Assembly: GCA_958295855.1 (NCBI GenBank)
Contig: OY282383.1
Coordinates: 3,514,481-3,578,480, forward strand
Source of the DNA: an uncultured Poribacteria bacterium
GTDB taxonomy: Bacteria > Poribacteria > WGA-4E > WGA-3G
Direction: 5' to 3'
Length of the DNA stretch: 64,000 nucleotides
Shown here: positions 35,603-48,600 of the stretch, piece after piece
Numbering within the stretch: the first letter of the stretch is position 1
Layout: every line of letters starts with the position of its first letter
The notes under the pieces: generated by a model
The model's input: the letters and a program-made list of their open reading frames with translations, nothing else
Database searches by the model: none
What the model was told of the DNA's origin: nothing
Translations under genes and position numbers: made by a program

Positions 35603-36226
35603 CTACTTACACTCATGTGCATGAAACTTTTCAGGAGGTCCTATCCAGGGTTTATGCGCATGAGAATGTTTAAGGTGCATCTGATGCGAGTGTTCATCTT
35701 TTGCAACCCTATCTAAGGGGTCATTTACCCTCTCTATCTTTTTGCCTCTCTCGTGGTAGTGATGGTGAGACCAATACTCATGAGTATGTAAATAATTAAA
35801 CCAATGCTCGTGCGTAGTATCAGGATCTCTATTAGATTGTGCAAAAGTCCATTGAGTATCACAATCTAAACCTTTATACCCTGGCGATTTCCCAATTAGG
35901 TCTGCTAACCAATCCCAATCGTCATTCGGGTTATCTGCAACTACCTGGTTACCAGTGGTACCAATAACTATATCATCTATGCTTATACCCGTCAACTGAT
36001 TGCCATCGCCATCATAAATAATAAGATCGGTAAGTCTAATTGTTGTCTCGTAGCCATCATCGCCCACAGGCTTAACAACAATCTCAAAATTAGTATTACC
36101 GGTTCTCTCTATAGGAGTGTTGTCTACAGGTGCTATTAAGTTACGGGCAGTATCACAACCTGTACTAATTGCTGCGCCTATTACAAATACCCCAGCTATT
36201 GCGGTTCTAACTATCCCATTCTTCAT
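35603..36226 (-). CDS. His-rich lipoprotein inside the CRISPR locus
   Basis: 207 residues. Signal peptide with lipobox ISTGC (Cys24 after VRTAIAGVFVIGAA), a beta-rich middle (FEIVVKPVGDDGYETTIRLTDLIIYDGDGNQ), then a tail of about 70 residues with some 17 His, for example HTHEYWSHHHYHERG and HSHQMHLKHSHAH. The tail suggests metal binding. Family unknown. ATG 36226 has AGGAGG nine bases upstream, within the end of the preceding gene, so the two are coupled. The sequence looks more AT-rich than its surroundings by eye. Confidence 0.75.
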   Translation of the reverse strand: MKNGIVRTAIAGVFVIGAAISTGCDTARNLIAPVDNTPIERTGNTNFEIVVKPVGDDGYETTIRLTDLIIYDGDGNQLTGISIDDIVIGTTGNQVVADNPNDDWDWLADLIGKSPGYKGLDCDTQWTFAQSNRDPDTTHEHWFNYLHTHEYWSHHHYHERGKKIERVNDPLDRVAKDEHSHQMHLKHSHAHKPWIGPPEKFHAHECK

Positions 36227-36228
36227 TA

Positions 36229-36579
36229 TTATATCCTCCTAAGTCTATCTCTTAATTTAGTATCCTTTAGCATCTCATCGATGGCGCAGTTTAACTCTTC
36301 TCTTGTAACCGCACCTATGCCAATCAAGGTTACTGCCATAGTTATCAATCCTGTAAAACCTTCAGCACGTGTATTCATCTGCTTAACGTACTCAAACATG
36401 CTATCTTGATCTTTAGGCATTTCAAGGCCGAGGACATTATTGTCCTTTACTGCTGTTAAAGCCGCCTCGAATGCTTCCGGAGACCAAGTCGCCTCATTTT
36501 TGGAGATAACCGATAACTTATAAAAGAGTCGGTCATCTGCCTTATTAAAGGATCTATCCTTCAACTCCTTAAGTGGCAT
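36229..36579 (-). CDS. Small membrane protein inside the CRISPR locus
   Basis: 116 residues from ATG 36579, chosen because AGAGGAG lies nine bases upstream; the first ATG at 36600 has no such site. A mostly helical N-terminal half (MPLKELKDRSFNKADDRLFYKL) is followed by one hydrophobic segment (GFTGLITMAVTLIGIGAVT) and a charged helical tail. No family recognised. Only 47 nt separate the start from the last repeat of the main array, so it may rely on transcription from the CRISPR leader. A GGCAG/CTGCC inverted repeat lies in that space. Confidence 0.65.
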   Translation of the reverse strand: MPLKELKDRSFNKADDRLFYKLSVISKNEATWSPEAFEAALTAVKDNNVLGLEMPKDQDSMFEYVKQMNTRAEGFTGLITMAVTLIGIGAVTREELNCAIDEMLKDTKLRDRLRRI

Positions 36580-36626
36580 CGTTAAAAACTCCTCTCTCAT
36601 AGAGTATTAAGGCAGCCGTTTCTGCC

Positions 36627-39600
36627 GTTTCAATTCCACACTGGTTCGATTAAAAGCTCACCTATGATACACTCGATGGCAAGATGTATGCGTTTCAATT
36701 CCACACTGGTTCGATTAAAAGATCGCAGCCACACCACCCACACCCTCACAAAAACGCGAGTTTCAATTCCACACTGGTTCGATTAAAAGCAGACGGGGCG
36801 AACCATTCAAGACGAGATTGTTGAGGTTTCAATTCCACACTGGTTCGATTAAAAGCAGGAAAACCCGGCACTTTCAAAACAAAATTATTGGTTTCAATTC
36901 CACACTGGTTCGATTAAAAGCTGCCGAGTTGAAGCAACTGCATGTCGATGGCCCCGTTTCAATTCCACACTGGTTCGATTAAAAGCCCTGCTGGTACGGT
37001 TGCGTAAACAACACGTTTTTGTTTCAATTCCACACTGGTTCGATTAAAAGGGCAATACCGGTCTGCATATTCAAAGCATTTCAGGGTTTCAATTCCACAC
37101 TGGTTCGATTAAAAGCTGCAGCAGGAGAACTACGTCAAGGACGTTTCCTCCGTTTCAATTCCACACTGGTTCGATTAAAAGTAAACGCCTGTATCCTCAT
37201 CCCTTTCAAAATCAAGGTTTCAATTCCACACTGGTTCGATTAAAAGGCGAATGGCTGCTATATAACTCGGGGGTGCGAATGGGTTTCAATTCCACACTGG
37301 TTCGATTAAAAGCACTACATCCATGAGGTATGCCAGCGCCGACTGCATTAGTTTCAATTCCACACTGGTTCGATTAAAAGATCGTTCACTTTGCTTCCTC
37401 CCACTTGAATTGTTTGTTTCAATTCCACACTGGTTCGATTAAAAGGCAGGAATTGTGTTATTGGGATTAGCATTGCGAATTTGGTGTTTCAATTCCACAC
37501 TGGTTCGATTAAAAGTCATTCGGGGAGGTTGCATTACAGTTTATTGACATGGGGTTTCAATTCCACACTGGTTCGATTAAAAGTTTAAATCACCGCGCGG
37601 CACTGTCACTATCGTGGTCAGTTTCAATTCCACACTGGTTCGATTAAAAGATGGCGATGAGCTCCATTTCCATGCCTTTGTGCTGAGGTTTCAATTCCAC
37701 ACTGGTTCGATTAAAAGGCGAGATTTTGAGACGCGGCAGGTTGTGGGAGGATTGGTTTCAATTCCACACTGGTTCGATTAAAAGTCGGGACTTAGCAAGG
37801 CTAATTGCAGCAGAGGTTCGGGCGTTTCAATTCCACACTGGTTCGATTAAAAGGCGCAGAGCGTCAACCGCGATGAGATTGATACTTTCGAGTTTCAATT
37901 CCACACTGGTTCGATTAAAAGTGACGTTGACATCGCAAACGGCACTTTCGCATACGGCGCGTTTCAATTCCACACTGGTTCGATTAAAAGACGACGAGGC
38001 CATCATCCCCATGTCTGACACGCAGGCGTTTCAATTCCACACTGGTTCGATTAAAAGCTGTATAGATGAGTCGGCTAATCTACGAAATAGCATGGGTTTC
38101 AATTCCACACTGGTTCGATTAAAAGTCAGTACGTAAATATAAATCGAGAAAGTGGTCATCGCGTGGTTTCAATTCCACACTGGTTCGATTAAAAGTTGAA
38201 AACACTCCTTAACAAGCTGACGCGGAGCCGTTAGTTTCAATTCCACACTGGTTCGATTAAAAGATCGCGTCCACTCTATCGCTCCATACAGTGAACATGT
38301 TTCAATTCCACACTGGTTCGATTAAAAGCTGATTAGCCCAAAGGTTGGGTGGCTGGGGCAGGACTAGTTTCAATTCCACACTGGTTCGATTAAAAGTCTC
38401 CTTACATAATGCTCCTCAATCGCCCGAATTTCATCGTTTCAATTCCACACTGGTTCGATTAAAAGTCAGTCGCCTTACGGTAAACGTACGCCACCTGGGC
38501 AATTGTTTCAATTCCACACTGGTTCGATTAAAAGACAGAATGGATAGAAACACACAGCGAGCAGAAAGAAAAGTTTCAATTCCACACTGGTTCGATTAAA
38601 AGTCATAAGAATGAACAGAAAGCCCATAACAACCAAAGCCGTTTCAATTCCACACTGGTTCGATTAAAAGGCGCCCCTAACATTCCTCCTGAACCTGATT
38701 CGCCCGTTTCAATTCCACACTGGTTCGATTAAAAGAATGACGGAAGGCAAGAGCATAAGCGAAATAGCCCTGTTTCAATTCCACACTGGTTCGATTAAAA
38801 GCCAAGCGGGGAAGACGGTGGGTTGGATTGCCACTTTTCTGTTTCAATTCCACACTGGTTCGATTAAAAGTAAAGCATTGCGGAGATAGTTTTCTCCTTA
38901 AATGCGGCATGTTTCAATTCCACACTGGTTCGATTAAAAGACATGAAGGACTCGTGCAAATCTGGGAGCACCCAATCCCGTTTCAATTCCACACTGGTTC
39001 GATTAAAAGGGTTAGCAAAACCTCCTACTACCACGCGAATGGTTAGTTTCAATTCCACACTGGTTCGATTAAAAGTTTTAACCTTGTGGTTCGGGCGCAG
39101 AACCAGATAGGAAGTTTCAATTCCACACTGGTTCGATTAAAAGGATAACGGCACTCCCATGGAGCCTTTCTCAATAGGCATGTTTCAATTCCACACTGGT
39201 TCGATTAAAAGACAGGCATTCACGGCTATCTACGGCATAGCAGAGGAACGGTTTCAATTCCACACTGGTTCGATTAAAAGGTCACCCCATTGCCCCGCAG
39301 CCGCGGTTTTTATGACGCGTTTCAATTCCACACTGGTTCGATTAAAAGATGAGGAATACGACTTTGAATACGACAAAAACAAAAACGTTTCAATTCCACA
39401 CTGGTTCGATTAAAAGCGGAACCTGCTGACAAGGGGCCAGGGTCAATTCTGCGGTTTCAATTCCACACTGGTTCGATTAAAAGGCGCGGGATATGCGATT
39501 TACCAAATCGTGCGGATTTTCGTTTCAATTCCACACTGGTTCGATTAAAAGGCTGATATCCAATCTTTAGTGAATTTACCGACACTCCGTTTCAATTCCA

Positions 39601-42600
39601 CACTGGTTCGATTAAAAGCTGCTGACCGGTCGCGAGCTGTGACGGTATATGTTTTCGTTTCAATTCCACACTGGTTCGATTAAAAGCGGGGAGTAAAGCG
39701 CAAGGTTTTCAACGAAACGTCCTGCGTTTCAATTCCACACTGGTTCGATTAAAAGTTGCAAGAATTCAAGGCGTACTACATGTTCGAAGGGGTACGTTTC
39801 AATTCCACACTGGTTCGATTAAAAGCCTTTTCAAAACCCATACTCAACTGATGCGTGAAATCCACGTTTCAATTCCACACTGGTTCGATTAAAAGGCATC
39901 AGAAAAACGTCGCGCCGAAATCAGAAACCTTCGTTTCAATTCCACACTGGTTCGATTAAAAGGCGACTTGAACCGTCGCCTTACCCAACGCCCCAGCCGT
40001 TTCAATTCCACACTGGTTCGATTAAAAGCCGTATTTAAGGCACTGCGGGAGGCAACTGATGAGCGGGTTTCAATTCCACACTGGTTCGATTAAAAGGCAA
40101 GTATATCGCTATTTAGGGGATAGCCGTAAAGAGTTTCAATTCCACACTGGTTCGATTAAAAGCAAAAAAAGCATCTCAATATAGACTACGTCTGCTTTCC
40201 GGTTTCAATTCCACACTGGTTCGATTAAAAGTCTGTATAGAGACAGCAGGCGTGGCTCATAATAGCCGAGTTTCAATTCCACACTGGTTCGATTAAAAGA
40301 TAGCACCGCGGTTGATTTACGAAGTCATCGGCTACTGCGTTTCAATTCCACACTGGTTCGATTAAAAGCGGTGTGATATTCATTAGGTAATCCCTTTACA
40401 TTTCATTGTTTCAATTCCACACTGGTTCGATTAAAAGTTGGGTCAATTTTCGCAAGGCATGGGACGTACATCTCCCGTTTCAATTCCACACTGGTTCGAT
40501 TAAAAGACCTTCAATACCATCCAACGCCCACCGCAGGAGCCTCGTTTCAATTCCACACTGGTTCGATTAAAAGATCGAACGTCAGCGCGATGGTAGCCTG
40601 TGGGAACGCCGTTTCAATTCCACACTGGTTCGATTAAAAGCGTAATCAATCGCGACCTGCGTGCCGTGTTCGGTTTAAGTTTCAATTCCACACTGGTTCG
40701 ATTAAAAGTGGTCAAAAAGCGCAAGGTGCTGATTACGGGGAGTAAAGTTTCAATTCCACACTGGTTCGATTAAAAGAAGTCAACGGAAACGCAACGGGAT
40801 TTGAAAGAGCAACGTTTCAATTCCACACTGGTTCGATTAAAAGCAAAAACGGCACTCCATCATAACCGCTTTATCACAGTTTCAATTCCACACTGGTTCG
40901 ATTAAAAGCTATGAAAATTGGAGGTATAGAATGCCACAGTATGCAACAGTTTCAATTCCACACTGGTTCGATTAAAAGAGTTCCAAGTATCACCTCCGGC
41001 ACGAAACCAAAAACGCCGTTTCAATTCCACACTGGTTCGATTAAAAGTGCAATCTGATTTAGCAAGCACACAGCAGACTTTCTAGTTTCAATTCCACACT
41101 GGTTCGATTAAAAGAATGTGGTAAACGTGGGGTACGCCGATGGTAGCAGGAGTTTCAATTCCACACTGGTTCGATTAAAAGTCACATGGGTTACCCTTGA
41201 GTACTCAAACTATTCTCATGTTTCAATTCCACACTGGTTCGATTAAAAGTAATCCCTCATCATTCACTAAGGTGCCCCAACGGTTAGTTTCAATTCCACA
41301 CTGGTTCGATTAAAAGTCAGCAAATTCAACGCTTTTTGTGACCTGCGAATTAGGGTTTCAATTCCACACTGGTTCGATTAAAAGCGAATCTTGACAAGTC
41401 AAAACTATCTATTTCGTTTCGTTTCAATTCCACACTGGTTCGATTAAAAGTTGTCCCATGCCCAGAGCCGTGCCGCGTAGGCAACTATAGTTTCAATTCC
41501 ACACTGGTTCGATTAAAAGCAGTTCAGTTTGTATACTAGCATTACCCTCGAACATGCGTTTCAATTCCACACTGGTTCGATTAAAAGAGGTTTCAACCCC
41601 GCCTACGCCCAAGGCATAGCATGTTTCAATTCCACACTGGTTCGATTAAAAGGAAACTTTGTCCGTCGCCTGCACCTGCGACAATGGCGCGTTTCAATTC
41701 CACACTGGTTCGATTAAAAGGCCGGAGATTATGCCGTCTGCGAGGGTTATGCCGGCGTTTCAATTCCACACTGGTTCGATTAAAAGCATTGTCTGAGAAG
41801 CCGAGTTCGCCTCCGCGTGCCCAGGTTTCAATTCCACACTGGTTCGATTAAAAGTCTCCTATTCGTTGTTAGTAAAGCCCCCTGCGAACAGGTTTCAATT
41901 CCACACTGGTTCGATTAAAAGTCTGTTTCTGTGCGTTTGTGCCTTCAGGTAATATTTCCTCGTTTCAATTCCACACTGGTTCGATTAAAAGTGTCAAGTT
42001 TTTTTTCATTTTATTTTCACTACTCAAACGTTTCAATTCCACACTGGTTCGATTAAAAGACGAAAGCGTCAATCTCTTCGAGCTCAGCGACGAGTTCGGT
42101 GTTTCAATTCCACACTGGTTCGATTAAAAGTCTATGTATTTGTCGTAAAACTGCCGTCGGTCAAGTTGCGTTTCAATTCCACACTGGTTCGATTAAAAGA
42201 CGCCTGCTGCAATAATGGGCAGGAGCTGGAGGGCTGCGTTTCAATTCCACACTGGTTCGATTAAAAGCATGATCCTCAACGCAGCCAAACAGGCAGCCCT
42301 AGCATGTTTCAATTCCACACTGGTTCGATTAAAAGCCCTCAGCACATTCACAGTCGCCCAAGCCGCAATCAGCTCCAGTTTCAATTCCACACTGGTTCGA
42401 TTAAAAGTCATTTTTACCTCACAAGTGTCTTATCTGTATCTAGCCGTTTCAATTCCACACTGGTTCGATTAAAAGCTGGTGCGTCTGGCGATGGGGTGTC
42501 TGGCGATGGGGTGTCGTTTCAATTCCACACTGGTTCGATTAAAAGCCATTCTTGATGCTAATGTGATAAAAGATACCAACGGTTGTTTCAATTCCACACT

Positions 42601-45600
42601 GGTTCGATTAAAAGTAGAGTCAATCTCAAGAGGGGCTGACGAGGGCATGCTGGTTTCAATTCCACACTGGTTCGATTAAAAGTATCCAAAAGAAAACCCA
42701 ACCAAGCATCACGGCTACGTTTCAATTCCACACTGGTTCGATTAAAAGCGGACTTGACTTTCATCGTATTCGGCAAGCCTACCCCGCGTTTCAATTCCAC
42801 ACTGGTTCGATTAAAAGGGGCGAGGATCGCTTCATGGCGCGCGCGTTCGGTGGTTTCAATTCCACACTGGTTCGATTAAAAGGTGGTGCTGTCGGCTCCG
42901 TCGGGGATGAGGTTGCCTGTTTCAATTCCACACTGGTTCGATTAAAAGAGGGAGGAATTCGGTCGCGACATGTTCGCCCATGGTGCGTTTCAATTCCACA
43001 CTGGTTCGATTAAAAGGCCACGAGCGGATACGGTTCATCAAAACAAAGCGGTTTCAATTCCACACTGGTTCGATTAAAAGCAATGCACAGGTTTCTATAA
43101 AGTCTCCGTGATAAACCGGTTTCAATTCCACACTGGTTCGATTAAAAGTCGGCGCATAGTATCCAACTCTGGGTGAATGTCCTAGGGTTTCAATTCCACA
43201 CTGGTTCGATTAAAAGCCTACGCAGGCAACGTCGCGAAGCAAACTTTAAAGTAGGTTTCAATTCCACACTGGTTCGATTAAAAGTGTCACCCCATTCGCA
43301 AATCAGCCGCCAGAAGGTATACCAGTTTCAATTCCACACTGGTTCGATTAAAAGACCGGGTCGCAGAGGAGACGGGAATTGGGTATGCCTGGTTTCAATT
43401 CCACACTGGTTCGATTAAAAGTTTTATCGCGGGATAGGCGGTTGCTACGCGGAGTTCGTGTTTCAATTCCACACTGGTTCGATTAAAAGCCTGGGGTTGT
43501 TTTGTTCATTTCTTCGTAGAAGTTCATGAGTTTCAATTCCACACTGGTTCGATTAAAAGACAAGGGGAGTAAAGAATGAAAAGTCAAAAGTCACGGGTTT
43601 CAATTCCACACTGGTTCGATTAAAAGTTGCAGGGAGTGGGCAACAAGTCAAACATGCCGGCGTTTCAATTCCACACTGGTTCGATTAAAAGGGTTTTATG
43701 CTATGCCTACAACCGCTTGAGTTACGGGTTTCAATTCCACACTGGTTCGATTAAAAGTGGACAACATGAAATTTGACATCGCGCTTGGTACCGTGTTTCA
43801 ATTCCACACTGGTTCGATTAAAAGTCCGTGTATCCAAATCTCATAATTGAGAGGCTTTTAGCAGTTTCAATTCCACACTGGTTCGATTAAAAGAAACCTT
43901 GCTGGTGATACAGGCTCCAGGGCGGAGCGTACGTTTCAATTCCACACTGGTTCGATTAAAAGCTCTTCATCCTTTACCTTGACCTTGACATCAACCATCC
44001 GTTTCAATTCCACACTGGTTCGATTAAAAGGGCCAAGTTGGGGCAGGTTCCCAAAAACGGGAGACATGTTTCAATTCCACACTGGTTCGATTAAAAGATG
44101 AATTACACGAAATGGGGCGTATCAAGCGTTTCAAAACGTTTCAATTCCACACTGGTTCGATTAAAAGGAAAAGGCTTTTTGGCAGACAGTCATAAGAATT
44201 GCCACGTTTCAATTCCACACTGGTTCGATTAAAAGTCAGAGATTTTGAATTCGGCCCTATACCGTCCAACTGTTTCAATTCCACACTGGTTCGATTAAAA
44301 GTGATGTCGGAACCTTGGATGTGAGTCCCCCTGAGTGCAGTTTCAATTCCACACTGGTTCGATTAAAAGGCGGAAAAGTGTGTGTGTGTGTGTTGCGTCA
44401 CAAAGTTGGTTTCAATTCCACACTGGTTCGATTAAAAGGCCGTCTTCGTAAATCCCCATATCGTCTGCGACCCTGTTTCAATTCCACACTGGTTCGATTA
44501 AAAGAAAGTAATTTCCAAAGTAGCCCGTGTCAGATTTGCGGTTTCAATTCCACACTGGTTCGATTAAAAGTACCGTATACGTCTCGCACCCCGCAACCCC
44601 AGTCACGTTTCAATTCCACACTGGTTCGATTAAAAGAGTGGGCGGAAGATCATCCGTGGTATCGTCCGCCGACGTGTTTCAATTCCACACTGGTTCGATT
44701 AAAAGTTCTTCGGCGACGGTACGGACGTACGGTAAGACGGGGTTTCAATTCCACACTGGTTCGATTAAAAGAGCAGGTGGAGCTGTCGGTGGAGCTGTCG
44801 GGGATTGGTTTCAATTCCACACTGGTTCGATTAAAAGGTCCCCCCTGTGCGGTTGAATCGCACATAGAATTGTGGTTTCAATTCCACACTGGTTCGATTA
44901 AAAGGCGAATGAGTGTCCCACCGCGTTCGCAAAACTTGCGTTTCAATTCCACACTGGTTCGATTAAAAGGATGAGAAAGAATTGTCTTATCCATGCAGCG
45001 TTGCGAGTTTCAATTCCACACTGGTTCGATTAAAAGACTGGACAAGCCTGAGCTGGGACATCGTTGACGCAGTCTGTTTCAATTCCACACTGGTTCGATT
45101 AAAAGACACAACTTGCTGCACAGGGGATGAGTGCCTCTCCTCTCGTTTCAATTCCACACTGGTTCGATTAAAAGCTTGAAAGTTTTAAAAATATAGGCTT
45201 CGGGAACCTGGGCGTTTCAATTCCACACTGGTTCGATTAAAAGTTTAGATAATTTTCTGTTATACTTACATACAAAAGAGGGTTTCAATTCCACACTGGT
45301 TCGATTAAAAGAGAACAAGTTTCGTTATGGCACATTTGCCAGAACGCAGTTTCAATTCCACACTGGTTCGATTAAAAGACCGTTTGGATGATCTCAACCC
45401 TGCATTCGTTGTGACGGTTTCAATTCCACACTGGTTCGATTAAAAGCGTGGGTTAGGTTCGTCTCCTGCGGGTGCTGCGATTGTGTTTCAATTCCACACT
45501 GGTTCGATTAAAAGTTGCAGGCGCGGCGGGGATATGCGATTCCTGATTTTGAGGTTTCAATTCCACACTGGTTCGATTAAAAGAGATGCATCATTTTGAT

Positions 45601-48600
45601 GCTGACGATGTGCCTGCTGGTTTCAATTCCACACTGGTTCGATTAAAAGTGGTTTTCTGAAAAGATAGACGCTCATATTGACGAGAAGTTTCAATTCCAC
45701 ACTGGTTCGATTAAAAGTTTCTCTAAGCCTTCTATTGAGCGGCCTGATGGCGTTTCAATTCCACACTGGTTCGATTAAAAGGGCGGATGTTGTGCGGGCG
45801 GTTCGCCATGTGGATGATTTGGTTTCAATTCCACACTGGTTCGATTAAAAGAGGTTGAGCGTGCCATGTACGAAAGGATTTTCTCACGTTTCAATTCCAC
45901 ACTGGTTCGATTAAAAGGGGCGGTTCGCCATGTGGATGATTTGCGGTTGAGGTTTCAATTCCACACTGGTTCGATTAAAAGCGAAGCGATCTCGTCGGCC
46001 TACATGAAGGATAAAACAGTTTCAATTCCACACTGGTTCGATTAAAAGAGGGTGTTCCGCTGATGCGCTCGATGCGGGTGTTGGGTTTCAATTCCACACT
46101 GGTTCGATTAAAAGTCATACGCATCCTTGTCCTCATCATACAAATCAGCCCCACGTTTCAATTCCACACTGGTTCGATTAAAAGTCGAGATTGAGGGCAT
46201 TAATCTTGAGACAAACGGGCATCGTTTCAATTCCACACTGGTTCGATTAAAAGCTGATGGGCGTATTCCCGATGGTTTCAACCTTGCGAATAGTTTCAAT
46301 TCCACACTGGTTCGATTAAAAGCCAGATCTCTGATATCCCCTGCGTTAGACACCGTAAACGTGTTTCAATTCCACACTGGTTCGATTAAAAGTGCCAGTC
46401 TCCGTTCGTGGTTCGGGTTGTCGATCAGAAGTTTCAATTCCACACTGGTTCGATTAAAAGATCTGATCCTGCGAGCGCGGCCCCAACCGACGTTTACGTT
46501 TCAATTCCACACTGGTTCGATTAAAAGTTTACGTCAATTGGGAGTGTGGCTGTCGCAGTGCCGATCGTTTCAATTCCACACTGGTTCGATTAAAAGAAGA
46601 CGGCAGACCGGGCAAAGAAAGCCGAACTGCTGTGGTTTCAATTCCACACTGGTTCGATTAAAAGCACTCCAGCTGGTGCCGTGGCAAACGTCAATTCCGC
46701 AGCGTTTCAATTCCACACTGGTTCGATTAAAAGCGAAGCGAATTCGCACGCTTCTGAATCGGAATCAAAACGTTTCAATTCCACACTGGTTCGATTAAAA
46801 GTTTGTGTGGGGCGCATTGAGGATGTCGTCCCCGAGCGTTTCAATTCCACACTGGTTCGATTAAAAGCTGAGGTTGAGCGTGCCATGTACGAAAGGATTT
46901 TCTCACGTTTCAATTCCACACTGGTTCGATTAAAAGTATCGGTCAAGGTAAAGGTCACTTCTCTCTCCGCGTTTCAATTCCACACTGGTTCGATTAAAAG
47001 GCAGCGGTATGTGAACAGTTCGCCAATTGTAGGATTCAGGTTTCAATTCCACACTGGTTCGATTAAAAGGCGAAGCGAATTCGCACGCTTCTGAATCGGA
47101 ATCAAAACGTTTCAATTCCACACTGGTTCGATTAAAAGCGGGGGGTAGCCAGCCGACAGGCGATGAGGCTTCTGCTGGTTTCAATTCCACACTGGTTCGA
47201 TTAAAAGATTTGCACGCTCCCCCCCGTATCCACGGAGAAATCCAGTTTCAATTCCACACTGGTTCGATTAAAAGTTTGTGTGGGGCGCATTGAGGATGTC
47301 GTCCCCGAGCGTTTCAATTCCACACTGGTTCGATTAAAAGTGTGGGTGTCCGCGGTCGGCTGTCGCTGATTCATGAATAGTTTCAATTCCACACTGGTTC
47401 GATTAAAAGAAATGGATCTCATCGCCATCATCAATCCGAACCTGCTGTTTCAATTCCACACTGGTTCGATTAAAAGCTAGGAGAAAATGATTAATGTACA
47501 AGAAAGGCGATTTGTTGTTTCAATTCCACACTGGTTCGATTAAAAGTTGCCGTCAAGAGAGTCGTACGTCAGGCTCTGCCACTGGTTTCAATTCCACACT
47601 GGTTCGATTAAAAGAGCACATCAACCGCGGACCCGGGGCTTTCGCGCGTCGCGTTTCAATTCCACACTGGTTCGATTAAAAGTATAAGAAATGGGGCGAG
47701 GATGGCCAAAAGACGTACGGGTTTCAATTCCACACTGGTTCGATTAAAAGAAATGATGCAACCGCCCCCGGTTGGTTTGGCAGCGTCGCGTTTCAATTCC
47801 ACACTGGTTCGATTAAAAGTCAAGACAGCAGACCGGGCAAAGAAAGCCGAACTGCGTTTCAATTCCACACTGGTTCGATTAAAAGTGCCGCTTCTCTGGA
47901 CATACCCCACAGTGCTGACGCGGTTTCAATTCCACACTGGTTCGATTAAAAGTCGAAGATATGGGAGATGATTGACTACCGAGCAGGCATCGGTTTCAAT
48001 TCCACACTGGTTCGATTAAAAGTCACTGGGCGTTGTCAACGACACAGTCTATTGTCACGAGTTTCAATTCCACACTGGTTCGATTAAAAGTGATTTTGAC
48101 TTTGCGTCTCTACCTACTTTTGACCTCTGTTTCAATTCCACACTGGTTCGATTAAAAGGATCCCTTCTATACACAGCGATTCACGGCTACACATACCGTT
48201 TCAATTCCACACTGGTTCGATTAAAAGCACGTCATGGATATCCCTCACGCTACCAAAGTTAGCAGTTTCAATTCCACACTGGTTCGATTAAAAGTGGGTG
48301 GAGCTCGCAGACAAAAAAGAGTTACTTAAGCGGTGTTTCAATTCCACACTGGTTCGATTAAAAGTTTGTCACGTGAAGTGCATGTGACTGCGCGGAATTC
48401 TGGTTTCAATTCCACACTGGTTCGATTAAAAGTCCTCGCCCCATTTCTTATAGCCGCGACGTTTAATCGTTTCAATTCCACACTGGTTCGATTAAAAGCG
48501 TCAACTGGGCGTTGCAGACAGGGACGTTGGGAACGCGTTTCAATTCCACACTGGTTCGATTAAAAGAAGTCTTTGTGGCCGTCAGTATAGACGCTGCACC

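Noticed and set aside
35379..36626. A second CRISPR leader for the trailer block.
   Set aside because: No similarity to the leader at 54134-54389 and no good promoter next to the repeat at 35349-35378.
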